Below are positions 7,179 to 14,727 of a stretch of 19,218 bases of DNA, piece after piece. The notes beneath the pieces were generated by a model. That model saw only the letters and a list, made by a program, of their open reading frames with translations. It was not told where the DNA came from and made no database searches. A program made the translations under genes and the position numbers. The first letter of the stretch is position 1. Each line of letters begins with the position of its first letter. Source of the DNA: Omnitrophica WOR_2 bacterium RIFCSPLOWO2_12_FULL_51_24 (lineage in GTDB: Bacteria; Omnitrophota; Gorgyraeia; Pluralincolimonadales; Pluralincolimonadaceae). The stretch spans positions 1-19,218 of the forward strand of contig MHHC01000007.1 in assembly GCA_001805885.1 (NCBI GenBank), in the 5' to 3' direction.

Positions 7179-7233
7179 CCCCTTGCCTATACGCTTGAAA
7201 ATTCTTTCATAATTTTCTGCGCAGGCTTCGGGG
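7179..7233 (+). other. Long imperfect hairpin upstream of rpsK
   Basis: Successive pairings are CCCC (7179-7182) with GGGG (7230-7233), GCCT (7185-7188) with AGGC (7223-7226), CGC (7192-7194) with GCG (7219-7221), and GAAAATT (7197-7203) with AATTTTC (7211-7217). The loop is CTTTCAT and small internal loops separate the stems. It occupies half of the 110-base rpsM-rpsK gap, which is otherwise empty apart from the AAGGAG site at 7271-7276. Bases 7173-7183 (AATCTGCCCCT) match 6626-6636 exactly. No U-tract follows, so a terminator is unlikely. Confidence 0.55.
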
Positions 7234-7282
7234 TTAATTCGGCCCGCAATGTAGCTGCAGGAGCCTCATTAAGGAGCATAGT

Positions 7283-7702
7283 ATGGTAGAAGAGAAGAAG
7301 AAGGAAGAAGAACATAAGCCTAAGAAGAAAAAAACGAAGAAGAAAGTCGCCAAGAACATACCAAGCGCGATCGCGCATATCCAGGCGACTTTCAACAATA
7401 CGATAGTGACGGTCTGCGATAAATTGGGCAACACTATCTGCTGGGCATCGAGCGGCGGAAGCGGATTTGCGGGATCGAAGAAGTCAACGCCGTTCGCGGC
7501 GCAGGTAGCTGCAGAAGTTGCCGCAAAGAAAGCCATGGAACACGGCGTGAAAGAAGTCGAAGTTTACGTCAAGGGGCCGGGTTCCGGACGTGAGTCCGCC
7601 ATACGCGCGCTGCAAGCGGCCGGATTGACGATATCACTGATAAAGGATGTCACCCCTATTCCACACAACGGTTGCAGGCCACCGAAGAGAAGGAGAGTAT
7701 AG
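7283..7702 (+). CDS. rpsK: 30S ribosomal protein S11 with lysine-rich N terminus
   Basis: S11 forms part of the platform of the small subunit near the mRNA exit. The core has AHIQATFNNTIVTVCDKLGN, WASSGGSGFAGSKKSTPFAA, VKGPGSGRESAIRAL and the diagnostic end TPIPHNGCRPPKRRRV. The 139-residue product is about ten residues longer than usual because of a charged tail: residues 1-22 are mostly K and E with a KPKKKKTKKK run. AAGGAG at 7271-7276 supports the ATG at 7283. rpsD follows after three bases. Confidence 0.97.
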   Translation: MVEEKKKEEEHKPKKKKTKKKVAKNIPSAIAHIQATFNNTIVTVCDKLGNTICWASSGGSGFAGSKKSTPFAAQVAAEVAAKKAMEHGVKEVEVYVKGPGSGRESAIRALQAAGLTISLIKDVTPIPHNGCRPPKRRRV

Positions 7703-7705
7703 TAA

Positions 7706-8332
7706 ATGGCGAAATACAAGGATGCCGTATGCAGACTATGCAGGAGGGAGGGCTCCAAGCTTTTCCTGAAAGGCACGCGCTGCTATACGCCGAAATGCGC
7801 GATCTCCCGCCGCGAGTATGCTCCGGGCCAGCACGGCCAGGGAAGGATAAAGTTGTCTGATTACGGTCTTCAGTTGAGGGAGAAGCAGAAGCTTAAGAGG
7901 ATCTACGGGGTCCTTGAGAAGCAGTTCAGGAATTATTTTAAGACCGCGAATAAATCGAAGGGTGTCACCGGAGAGATCCTGCTCCAATTACTCGAGAGAA
8001 GGCTCGATAACGTGCTTCAGCGCTCCGGCCTCGCGAATTCTACCGCGGACGCGCGCCAGATCACCGCACACGGTCACGTGAAGGTCAACGGCCACCGGAC
8101 TGATGTCGCTTCGTACGCGGTTAAGGTAGGGGATATCATAAAGATAGAGAACAAGGAAGGTATATCAAAACATATAAAGAGCAACATCGAACTCACAAAG
8201 GACAGGGGCGCCCCTAAATGGATGGCGGTCGATACAAACGGCTTGGAGATAAAGGTCGTCAAGTTTCCCGCCAGGGAAGATATCGGGTTCCCCATCCAAG
8301 AACAATTAATAGTAGAGTTATATTCGAAGTAG
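7706..8332 (+). CDS. rpsD: 30S ribosomal protein S4, zinc-binding type
   Basis: S4 nucleates 16S rRNA assembly and in E. coli represses the alpha operon. The 208-residue product has an N-terminal four-cysteine site (C9, C12, C26, C31) typical of C+ S4. It also has the AISRREYAPGQHGQ segment and an S4 RNA-binding domain with ERRLDNVLQRSGLA, ARQITAHGHVKVNG and VGDIIKI. AAGGAG at 7690-7695 precedes the ATG. The stop codon overlaps the rpoA ribosome binding site. Confidence 0.98.
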   Translation: MAKYKDAVCRLCRREGSKLFLKGTRCYTPKCAISRREYAPGQHGQGRIKLSDYGLQLREKQKLKRIYGVLEKQFRNYFKTANKSKGVTGEILLQLLERRLDNVLQRSGLANSTADARQITAHGHVKVNGHRTDVASYAVKVGDIIKIENKEGISKHIKSNIELTKDRGAPKWMAVDTNGLEIKVVKFPAREDIGFPIQEQLIVELYSK

Positions 8333-8346
8333 GAGGATAAAATAAT

Positions 8347-9330
8347 ATGGGTATTGCCTGGAAAGATTTTGAGATGCCAAAGAAGTTGGTCTGCGATGAG
8401 TCCAGCTATTCGGACACATACGGAAAGTTCATCGCAGAGCCCTTTGAGCGCGGCTACGGCACTACGCTGGGCAACGCTTTAAGGAGAGTCCTGCTCTCTT
8501 CGATAGAGGGCAGCGCCGTGACTTCGGTAAAGATAGATTCGGTCCATCATGAGTTCTCGAATATCGCCGGTGTTTCGGAGGATATCCCGGATATAATCCT
8601 AAATATAAAGGAACTGGTCCTGCGTTCCCATTCCAGACAGCCTAAGGTCATCGAGATCAAGGCTGACAGCAAGGGTGAGGTAAAGGCGAAGGACATAATC
8701 CATGACGAGACGATAGAGATATTCAACCCCGATCTGCATATCGCGACGTTGACAAAGAATATAAAGTTTCACGTCGAAATGGAAGTCGGGAGGGGAAGGG
8801 GTTATTATCCGGCCGAAAAGAACAAGAAAGAAGGCCAGTCGATCGGCGTAATACCCGTAGACTCGATATTTACCCCCATAGTAAAGGTTAACTTCCAAGT
8901 GGAGAATACCCGCGTCGGGCAGATAACCGATTACGACAAGCTCATATTAGAGATATGGACTAACGGCAGCGTATCTCCGAAAGACGCTCTCCTATACTCG
9001 GCCCATATACTCCAGAAGCATCTCGATATATTCCTGAATTACGGAAAACTTCCGAAAGAAGAGATCGAGGAAGAGGTGAAGGTCGACGATGAGTTCTATT
9101 CGAAACTGAGGATGCCTGTTTCGGAACTTGAGCTTTCCGTAAGAAGCGCCAACTGCCTCAAGGAAGCGAAGATAAAGACTATCGGCGAGCTGGTGCAGAA
9201 GAACGAGGCCGAGATGCTCAAGTACAGGAACTTCGGCAAAAAATCGCTTGCCGAGATAAAGGAGATCATTACCGGGATGGGCTTGGGCCTGGGCATGAAG
9301 GTCGATAAAAAATTGCTGAAGAAGGAATAA
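8347..9330 (+). CDS. rpoA: DNA-directed RNA polymerase subunit alpha
   Basis: The alpha subunit dimerises to assemble RNA polymerase. The 327-residue product has the N-terminal domain with EPFERGYGTTLGNALRRVLL (the dimer and beta contact region) and GVSEDIPDIILNIKEL. A short linker at about residues 230-255 leads to a full C-terminal domain. R266 in SVRSANCL corresponds to the DNA-contacting R265 of E. coli, followed by NFGKKSLAEIKEII. AGGAGG at 8331-8336 precedes the ATG. The C-terminal domain being intact implies normal UP-element and activator contacts. Confidence 0.98.
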   Translation: MGIAWKDFEMPKKLVCDESSYSDTYGKFIAEPFERGYGTTLGNALRRVLLSSIEGSAVTSVKIDSVHHEFSNIAGVSEDIPDIILNIKELVLRSHSRQPKVIEIKADSKGEVKAKDIIHDETIEIFNPDLHIATLTKNIKFHVEMEVGRGRGYYPAEKNKKEGQSIGVIPVDSIFTPIVKVNFQVENTRVGQITDYDKLILEIWTNGSVSPKDALLYSAHILQKHLDIFLNYGKLPKEEIEEEVKVDDEFYSKLRMPVSELELSVRSANCLKEAKIKTIGELVQKNEAEMLKYRNFGKKSLAEIKEIITGMGLGLGMKVDKKLLKKE

Positions 9331-9343
9331 CGGGTATACAACT

Positions 9344-9946
9344 ATGCGCCACAGAAAACTGAACAAAAAATTCGACAGGAACAAGCCCGAAAGAGATTCG
9401 ATGATGAATAATCTCGTCAGGGGGCTTTTTATCTCGCAGAGCATCACCACTACGACCGCCAAAGCAAAAGAGGCGCGCAGGTTCGCCGAGAAGATCATAA
9501 CGGTCGCCAAAAAGGACGATCTTAACTCCCGGAGAAAGGTATTCTCGGTTTTAAGGGACGAAACCCTTGTTGGGAAGTTGTTTAAAGAGATCGCGCCGCT
9601 TTTCAAAGACAGAAAAGGCGGATATACGCGGATAATCCACCTCGGTAAGAGAAAAGGCGACAATGCGGGGCTTTCAATCCTCGAATTGACCGAGAAGAAG
9701 GTTGTTGCTGCGAAGGCGAAATCGAAGAAAGAGAAGCCGGCCGAGTCCAAACCTTCCGCTCCTGAAAAGGAAGCCGCAAAAGGGGCCGCTCCTCACGCGC
9801 CCGAAAAAACGAAGGAAGTCACGCACGAAAAGCATATCCCGCCCAAGAAAGAGGAGAAGGAGATACATCCGGGGCCGACCCATAAAGCTCCGGCCGGAGG
9901 TTTTGTCGGGACTCTCCGCAAGTTCTTCAGGGGCAGGACCAAGTAA
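9344..9946 (+). CDS. rplQ: 50S ribosomal protein L17 with long charged C-terminal extension
   Basis: L17 lies near the peptide exit tunnel. Residues 1-118 are a normal L17: MRHRKLNKKFDRN, the RGLFISQSITTTTAKAKEARRFAEK helix region and GGYTRI.HLGKRKGDNA. Residues 119-200 are extra. A low-complexity stretch rich in K, E, P and A (about 119-183) ends in a short hydrophobic/basic segment, GGFVGTLRKFFRGRTK. Most bacterial L17 proteins are about 115-130 residues. The added tail has no domain I recognise. No obvious ribosome binding site precedes the ATG, so coupling to rpoA is likely. Confidence 0.95.
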   Translation: MRHRKLNKKFDRNKPERDSMMNNLVRGLFISQSITTTTAKAKEARRFAEKIITVAKKDDLNSRRKVFSVLRDETLVGKLFKEIAPLFKDRKGGYTRIIHLGKRKGDNAGLSILELTEKKVVAAKAKSKKEKPAESKPSAPEKEAAKGAAPHAPEKTKEVTHEKHIPPKKEEKEIHPGPTHKAPAGGFVGTLRKFFRGRTK

Positions 9947-9980
9947 TCCGCTTTAAGCAGATATCCAAAAGGGGATAGCC

Positions 9981-11150
9981 TTGAAGATCTCAAGACGTAT
10001 CGAGAAAGTCAAAGAATCTCCTACGCTCGCCATAACTGCAAAAGCGAAGGAGATGAAGCAGAAGGGCGATGACGTCGTAAGCTTCGGCGCGGGCGAACCC
10101 GATTTCGATACACCCCCCCACATCAAATCCGCGGCCATAAAAGCCATCGAAGGCGGTTTTACGAAATATACCGCCTCTTCGGGCATACCTGAACTAAAGA
10201 AAGCTATATGCGAGAAGTTCCGGGACGATAACGGTCTCGCTTATGAATCCTCCCAGATAGTGGTATCATGCGGCGCAAAACATTCCCTTTATAATATATT
10301 CCAGGTCATCTGCGACGAGGGCGATGAGGTGATCATACCCTCGCCTTACTGGGTAAGCTACACTGAGATGGTAAGGCTTGCCGGCGGCGTGCCCGTCATA
10401 TTGGATACGAAGCAGGCCGATGGGTTCAAAGTAAAGCCGGACGCTTTAAAAAAAGCCGTCACAAAGAAGACCGTGGCTTTTATCCTGAACAGCCCTTCTA
10501 ACCCTACCGGCTGTATCTATAACAGATCCGATCTCGAAAGCATAGCGGATATTCTCATAGATAATAAAATTACCGTCATCTCGGATGAAATATATGAGAA
10601 GCTGATATATGACGGTGAAAAACACGTCTCGTTCGCTTCCCTTGGCAAAGAGGCGTACGGCCTGACTTTCACCGTAAACGGGGTGTCCAAGGCTTATTCC
10701 ATGACCGGCTGGCGTATCGGTTATCTGGCCGCGCCGACGAAAGAGCTTTCGGCGGCGGTCGGCCGCCTTCAAGACCATTCGACTTCCAATCCCGTCTCGT
10801 TCGCGCAGAAATCCGCGGTCGAGGCCTTAAAGGGCGACCAGAGATGCGTCGAGCAGATGGCCGCGGAATTCAAAAAGAGGCGCGATTACATGGTCGAGAG
10901 GATCAACTCGATGAAGAATATCAGTTGCGTAAAACCCAGAGGCGCTTTCTATCTCTTCTGCGATATATCCAAGACGAAGATGGGTTCGTTCGATTTTTCT
11001 AAGAAGCTGCTCGAAGAGACGAAGGTAGCGGTCATCCCCGGTGAGCCGTTCGGATGGGATACGCATATAAGGCTGAGTTTCGCGACCGGGATGGACGAGA
11101 TCAAAAAGGGTCTCGATAGGCTGGATAATTGGCTCAAGGCACTTAAATAA
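9981..11150 (+). CDS. PLP-dependent aminotransferase, aspartate aminotransferase type (class I)
   Basis: Transfers amino groups between amino acids and 2-oxo acids, probably aspartate/oxaloacetate with glutamate/2-oxoglutarate. The 389-residue fold-type I enzyme shows SPSNPTG (N174), SDEIYE (D202, Y205), the PLP lysine K237 in SKAYSMTGWRIGY, R245 and the substrate-carboxylate arginine R364. This matches AspB/AspC subgroup Ib enzymes, some of which also use prephenate. The TTG start at 9981 is preferred because family N termini begin exactly here and AAGGGG lies six bases upstream. It follows rplQ by 34 bases and precedes icd by 12. Confidence 0.9.
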   Translation: MKISRRIEKVKESPTLAITAKAKEMKQKGDDVVSFGAGEPDFDTPPHIKSAAIKAIEGGFTKYTASSGIPELKKAICEKFRDDNGLAYESSQIVVSCGAKHSLYNIFQVICDEGDEVIIPSPYWVSYTEMVRLAGGVPVILDTKQADGFKVKPDALKKAVTKKTVAFILNSPSNPTGCIYNRSDLESIADILIDNKITVISDEIYEKLIYDGEKHVSFASLGKEAYGLTFTVNGVSKAYSMTGWRIGYLAAPTKELSAAVGRLQDHSTSNPVSFAQKSAVEALKGDQRCVEQMAAEFKKRRDYMVERINSMKNISCVKPRGAFYLFCDISKTKMGSFDFSKKLLEETKVAVIPGEPFGWDTHIRLSFATGMDEIKKGLDRLDNWLKALK

Positions 11151-11162
11151 TGGAGAACTCCC

Positions 11163-12254
11163 GTGAAGCATAGGATCACTTTTATACCCGGCGACGGCGT
11201 CGGGCCGGAACTTTCGGATGCCGCAAAGCGCTGTATCGAGGCCGCTGCCGCTGCAGCGGGCGTCGAGATAGAATGGGATGTTTTTGACGCGGGGATAGAC
11301 GTTATAGAGAAATACGGGACGCCGCTTCCCGAGCATGTCCTCGCATCCATAAAAAAGAACAAAGTCGCAATCAAAGGGCCCATTACGACCCCTATCGGGA
11401 CGGGAATAAGAAGCGTCAATGTGGAACTGAGGCGAGCCCTTGAATTGTACGCCTGTCTGCGCCCGTGCAGACTCTATAAAGGGGTAAGGACCAGGTATGA
11501 TAAAGTCGATATCGTTATTGTGAGGGAGAATACCGAGGACCTTTATGCCGGAGTGGAATTCGACCCCAATACGCCTGACTGCAAGAAGGTGATTGAGAAT
11601 ATAAATTCCTTATCTAAAAAACAGATAAGGCTGGATTCCGCGATAAGCATAAAGCCGATATCAAAGTTCGGCACCGAACGCGTCGTAAGATTCGCGTTCG
11701 AATACGCGTTAAAGAACAACAGGAAGAAAGTGACCTGCGTCCACAAAGCGAACATAATGAAGGCGACTGACGGATTGTTCCTCGCGACCGCAAGAGAGGT
11801 CGCCGAGAGATACGCCGGTAAAATAGCATTCGAAGACAGGCTGGTTGATAATCTCTGCATGCAGCTTGTCCAGAGGCCCGAAGAATATGATATGCTCGTC
11901 TTCCCTAACCTATACGGCGATATAGTATCGGACCTGTGCGCCGGACTCGTCGGCGGCCTTGGAGTCGCCCCGGGCGCGAATATAGGCGACGATGCCGCTG
12001 TCTTCGAGGCGACGCACGGAAGCGCCCCGAAATACAAAGGCATGAACAAAGTCAATCCTACCGCTTTGATCCTTTCCGGAGTATTGATGTTGCGCCATAT
12101 CGGCGAAGATAAAGCCGCAGAGCGGCTTGAAAACGCCGTGAAAAGAGTCATAAGTGACGGTAAATATGTTACTTACGACTTGAAAGCGGAACGTAACGAC
12201 CCGACCGCAGTCGGAACTCGCGAGATGGCAGAAGCAATAATAAAGGCGCTCTAA
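11163..12254 (+). CDS. icd: Isocitrate dehydrogenase (isocitrate/isopropylmalate dehydrogenase family)
   Basis: Oxidatively decarboxylates isocitrate to 2-oxoglutarate. The substrate residues S84 and N86 (RSVNVELRRALELYACLRP), R90, R100, R121, catalytic Y128 (RENTEDLYAG) and K195 (VHKANIMK), and metal ligands D229, D253 and D257 fit isocitrate rather than isopropylmalate. At 363 residues it is a short form. Cofactor positions K290, Y291, V297 and Y338 resemble the NADP-type E. coli enzyme rather than the D-I pair of NAD enzymes. The E. coli R395 position appears to be alanine (A342). GTG start; GGAG at 11152-11155. Homoisocitrate dehydrogenase is a less likely alternative. Confidence 0.85.
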   Translation: MKHRITFIPGDGVGPELSDAAKRCIEAAAAAAGVEIEWDVFDAGIDVIEKYGTPLPEHVLASIKKNKVAIKGPITTPIGTGIRSVNVELRRALELYACLRPCRLYKGVRTRYDKVDIVIVRENTEDLYAGVEFDPNTPDCKKVIENINSLSKKQIRLDSAISIKPISKFGTERVVRFAFEYALKNNRKKVTCVHKANIMKATDGLFLATAREVAERYAGKIAFEDRLVDNLCMQLVQRPEEYDMLVFPNLYGDIVSDLCAGLVGGLGVAPGANIGDDAAVFEATHGSAPKYKGMNKVNPTALILSGVLMLRHIGEDKAAERLENAVKRVISDGKYVTYDLKAERNDPTAVGTREMAEAIIKAL

Positions 12255-12273
12255 CCGGCCGGAATATCTCCCA

Positions 12274-13590
12274 ATGAAAAACTATGATCTCTGTGTTATC
12301 GGCGCAGGACCCGGAGGTACAGCCGCCGCGATCGAGGCCTCGTCTCTGGGCGCAAAGACAGCGATCATCGAAAGAGATGAGATCGGAGGCGTATGCCTGA
12401 ACAGGGGCTGCATCCCCACGAAGGCCCATTTAAAATCCGCTTTGCTTTACGATGAATGCAGGCGTTCCGGAGAATTCGGGATATCCTTAAAAGGATTTGA
12501 TTTCAGCCTCCCTCTGATACGCCAACGTTCCGCCGATATCGTAAATCGCCTGAAAGGCCAACTCGACGGGTCTCTCAGGGCCCTGAAGATAGAGGTCATA
12601 AAGGGCGAGGCTTCGTTTTTGGATAGGAAGACTATTGCGGTTGGCGATGAAAAGATAGATGCGCGGGCATTTATCATCGCGACCGGGTCTTCGCCGAGGA
12701 TTATCGGATCGGTAAGATCCGAGAAGAAAAGGATATTTTATTCCGAGGAGATCCTCGGTATCGAAAGGATGCCCGCCGATATTACGATCATCGGCGGCGG
12801 TCCTATAGGCTGCGAGTTCGCTTCTTTCTTTGCGGCTTTGGGTTCCAGGGTCAATTTGATAGAGATGTTGGAGCGTATCCTGCCTAAAGAAGACAGGGAT
12901 CTATCGAACAGGCTCGAGGGCATATTCAGGAAGAAAGGGATAGAGGTGTCGACCGGCGTCTGCTCGCCCGACATCGGTAAAATTAAATCTGAGATAGTCC
13001 TGATCTCGGTCGGGCGTTCTCCGAACACAGGCGGTATCGGGTTGGAGAAAGCCGGGGTATCGGTGGATGACGGCCGTATAATCGTCGACGAATATTTGAA
13101 AACATCTGCGGAAAATATTTCCGCCGTAGGTGATTGCATCGGAAGATATAATCTCGCCCATGCCGCGTCTGCTGAAGGCAAAACCGCGGCGCGCAACGCG
13201 TTGGGAGAAAATACCGCTATGGATTACAGCATCATGCCGATGTGCGTCTATTCGTTTCCTGAGGCGGCGAGCGTCGGTTTGAACGCCGAGGAAGCGGAGA
13301 AGAAAGGATACGGCGCGATAGTGGGACGCGCCTTCTTTGCCGGGTCCGGAAGGGCCCTCGCACAGGGAGAGACGGAAGGATTTCTGAAATTGGTCGCCGA
13401 GAAGAAAACAGGTAAGGTGCTCGGGGCGCAAATATTAGGCTATAACGCATCGGAACTTATAGGGATCATAAGCGTCGCGATTAAGGGCAAATTGACTGTA
13501 AATGATCTGGCGGATGTGACACAGCCTCATCCCAGTTTTTCAGAGGCGGTACAGGAAGCGGCGTCCAATATGATAAAGCAGGCGAAATGA
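12274..13590 (+). CDS. lpdA: Dihydrolipoyl dehydrogenase (E3)
   Basis: FAD flavoprotein that reoxidises dihydrolipoyl groups with NAD+. The 438-residue product has an N-terminal FAD site (GAGPGG, residues 10-15) and the redox disulfide C41/C46 in GGVCLNRGCIPTK. It also has an ATG motif at 136-138, a second Rossmann motif GGGPIG at 174-179, the AVGD FAD motif, and the C-terminal catalytic H419/E424 pair in QPHPSFSE. It is about 25 residues shorter than typical E3, mainly in the loop regions. It overlaps lipA by ATGA. A lipoyl-domain gene lies just downstream, which supports the E3 assignment over mercuric or glutathione reductases. Confidence 0.92.
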   Translation: MKNYDLCVIGAGPGGTAAAIEASSLGAKTAIIERDEIGGVCLNRGCIPTKAHLKSALLYDECRRSGEFGISLKGFDFSLPLIRQRSADIVNRLKGQLDGSLRALKIEVIKGEASFLDRKTIAVGDEKIDARAFIIATGSSPRIIGSVRSEKKRIFYSEEILGIERMPADITIIGGGPIGCEFASFFAALGSRVNLIEMLERILPKEDRDLSNRLEGIFRKKGIEVSTGVCSPDIGKIKSEIVLISVGRSPNTGGIGLEKAGVSVDDGRIIVDEYLKTSAENISAVGDCIGRYNLAHAASAEGKTAARNALGENTAMDYSIMPMCVYSFPEAASVGLNAEEAEKKGYGAIVGRAFFAGSGRALAQGETEGFLKLVAEKKTGKVLGAQILGYNASELIGIISVAIKGKLTVNDLADVTQPHPSFSEAVQEAASNMIKQAK

Positions 13591-14426
13591 TCGCTAAACC
13601 GCGTTGGTTGAGAAGGAACATTATCTCTTCCGCGAAGATAGAGGGCACGAGAAAAGTCCTGCGCGATTTTTCCATAAATACCGTCTGCGAGAGCGCTAAA
13701 TGCCCTAACTTATGCGAGTGTTTCGAGAAGGGTGTCGCGACTTTTATAACGCTCGGCGATATCTGTACAAGAGGATGCAGGTTCTGCGCGGTCACAGCGG
13801 GCACGCCTTCAGCGCCTGACCCGGAAGAGCCCGCAAAGATCTACGAGGCGATCAAGGGATTGCATCTGGAATATGTCGTGATCACTTCTGTCACAAGAGA
13901 CGACCTGCCGGACGGCGGGGCGGGCCATTATGCCGCGACTGTCAGATATCTGAAGGAGAGGTCAAACGATATAAAGATAGAAGCGCTGGTCCCGGATCTC
14001 AAAGGCAAAGCGGAATATATAAGTGAGGTATGCGGATCGGGAATAGATGTTTTCGCGCATAATCTCGATACGGTAAAGAGGCTACATAAGTCCGTAAAGC
14101 CGAATTGCGATTACTATCTCTCGCTTTGCGTCTTGGGAAAGGCCAGGGATATATCGCGCGGCGTGATCCCGACCAAGAGCGGCCTGATGCTCGGGCTCGG
14201 CGAGACCGAAGAAGATATCCTCTCTACGATGAGGGACTTAAGAAACGTGGGATGCGGTATGATCACCCTCGGGCAGTACCTCAAGCCCTCTCCCAGCAGG
14301 ATAGAGGAACGGGAATTCATATCACCAAAAATATTTGAAAAATACAAGGAAATAGCGTATAATCTAGGCTTTACAAGGGTGAGCTCGGGACCGTTCGTCA
14401 GGAGTTCCTATCATATAACCCGTTAA
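13587..14426 (+). CDS. lipA: Lipoyl synthase
   Basis: Radical SAM enzyme that inserts two sulfurs into octanoyl groups on lipoyl domains. The auxiliary 4Fe-4S cluster motif C34-x4-C39-x5-C45 (CESAKCPNLCEC) and the radical SAM motif C60-x3-C64-x2-C67 (CTRGCRFC) are intact. So are the VVITSVTRDDLPDGGA segment and the C-terminal R-S-S-Y at 272-275, whose serine ligates the auxiliary cluster. The 279-residue length is near the lower end of the family. It starts ATG overlapping the lpdA TGA. No octanoyltransferase (LipB) or lipoate ligase is in the window. Confidence 0.96.
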   Translation: MIAKPRWLRRNIISSAKIEGTRKVLRDFSINTVCESAKCPNLCECFEKGVATFITLGDICTRGCRFCAVTAGTPSAPDPEEPAKIYEAIKGLHLEYVVITSVTRDDLPDGGAGHYAATVRYLKERSNDIKIEALVPDLKGKAEYISEVCGSGIDVFAHNLDTVKRLHKSVKPNCDYYLSLCVLGKARDISRGVIPTKSGLMLGLGETEEDILSTMRDLRNVGCGMITLGQYLKPSPSRIEEREFISPKIFEKYKEIAYNLGFTRVSSGPFVRSSYHITR

Positions 14427-14442
14427 TCAAATTTTTTGCGTC

Positions 14443-14449
14443 GAGGAGG
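14443..14449 (+). promoter_or_regulatory. ribosome binding site of the lipoyl-domain gene
   Basis: GAGGAGG lies seven bases before the ATG at 14457. It decides the start: an upstream in-frame TTG at 14436 would place this purine run inside the coding region and add a seven-residue leader not seen in lipoyl domains. Confidence 0.8.
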
Positions 14450-14456
14450 AAAGGAT

Positions 14457-14717
14457 ATGGCAAAGGTTATATTGTCTGAACTTGGAGAAGGAGCGAGAGA
14501 AGCTACCATATCTTACTGGCATTTCGAGGAAGGTGACAAGGTCGAGGAGGGCGAGGATCTCGTGGAGATCGCTACGGACAAATCGACTTTCAATGTGCCC
14601 GTTCCGTGCTCCGGGATATTGACCGAAGTCTATTATGAAGAGGGGGATATCGTCGAGGCAGGAGGAGTCCTCGCTAATATCGAGGAAGAAGAAGCGCTTT
14701 TTGAAGAGGAGGAATAA
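14457..14717 (+). CDS. Free-standing lipoyl-domain (biotinyl/lipoyl attachment) protein
   Basis: The 86-residue product is one lipoyl domain similar to the N-terminal domain of 2-oxoacid dehydrogenase E2. It has SELGEG near the start, the modification hairpin with K42 in ATDKSTF, and the matching GILTEVYYEEGDIVEAGGVLANI half. A short acidic tail (EEEEALFEEEE) replaces the linker, E1/E3-binding and catalytic domains of E2. It is not a GcvH by its motif context. It sits directly after lpdA-lipA, so it is probably lipoylated by LipA and reoxidised by LpdA. The partner that loads it is unknown from this window. Confidence 0.85.
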   Translation: MAKVILSELGEGAREATISYWHFEEGDKVEEGEDLVEIATDKSTFNVPVPCSGILTEVYYEEGDIVEAGGVLANIEEEEALFEEEE

Positions 14718-14727
14718 GTTAAAGTAA

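Noticed and set aside
8992..9750. 252-codon open frame on the minus strand across rpoA and rplQ
   Set aside because: It lies antisense to two certain genes, has no family resemblance and no ribosome binding site. It is a shadow of the + strand codon bias.
9702..9956. 84-codon + strand frame rich in R and P inside the rplQ tail
   Set aside because: Alternative frame of the K/E/P-rich extension; the rplQ frame continues from the conserved core, so the other is a by-product.
11543..12151. 202-codon minus-strand open frame inside icd
   Set aside because: Fully antisense to a well-conserved enzyme, low-complexity S/A/P composition, no recognisable motif.
12901..13431. 176-codon minus-strand open frame inside lpdA
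   Set aside because: Antisense to a complete flavoprotein gene with no supporting motif.
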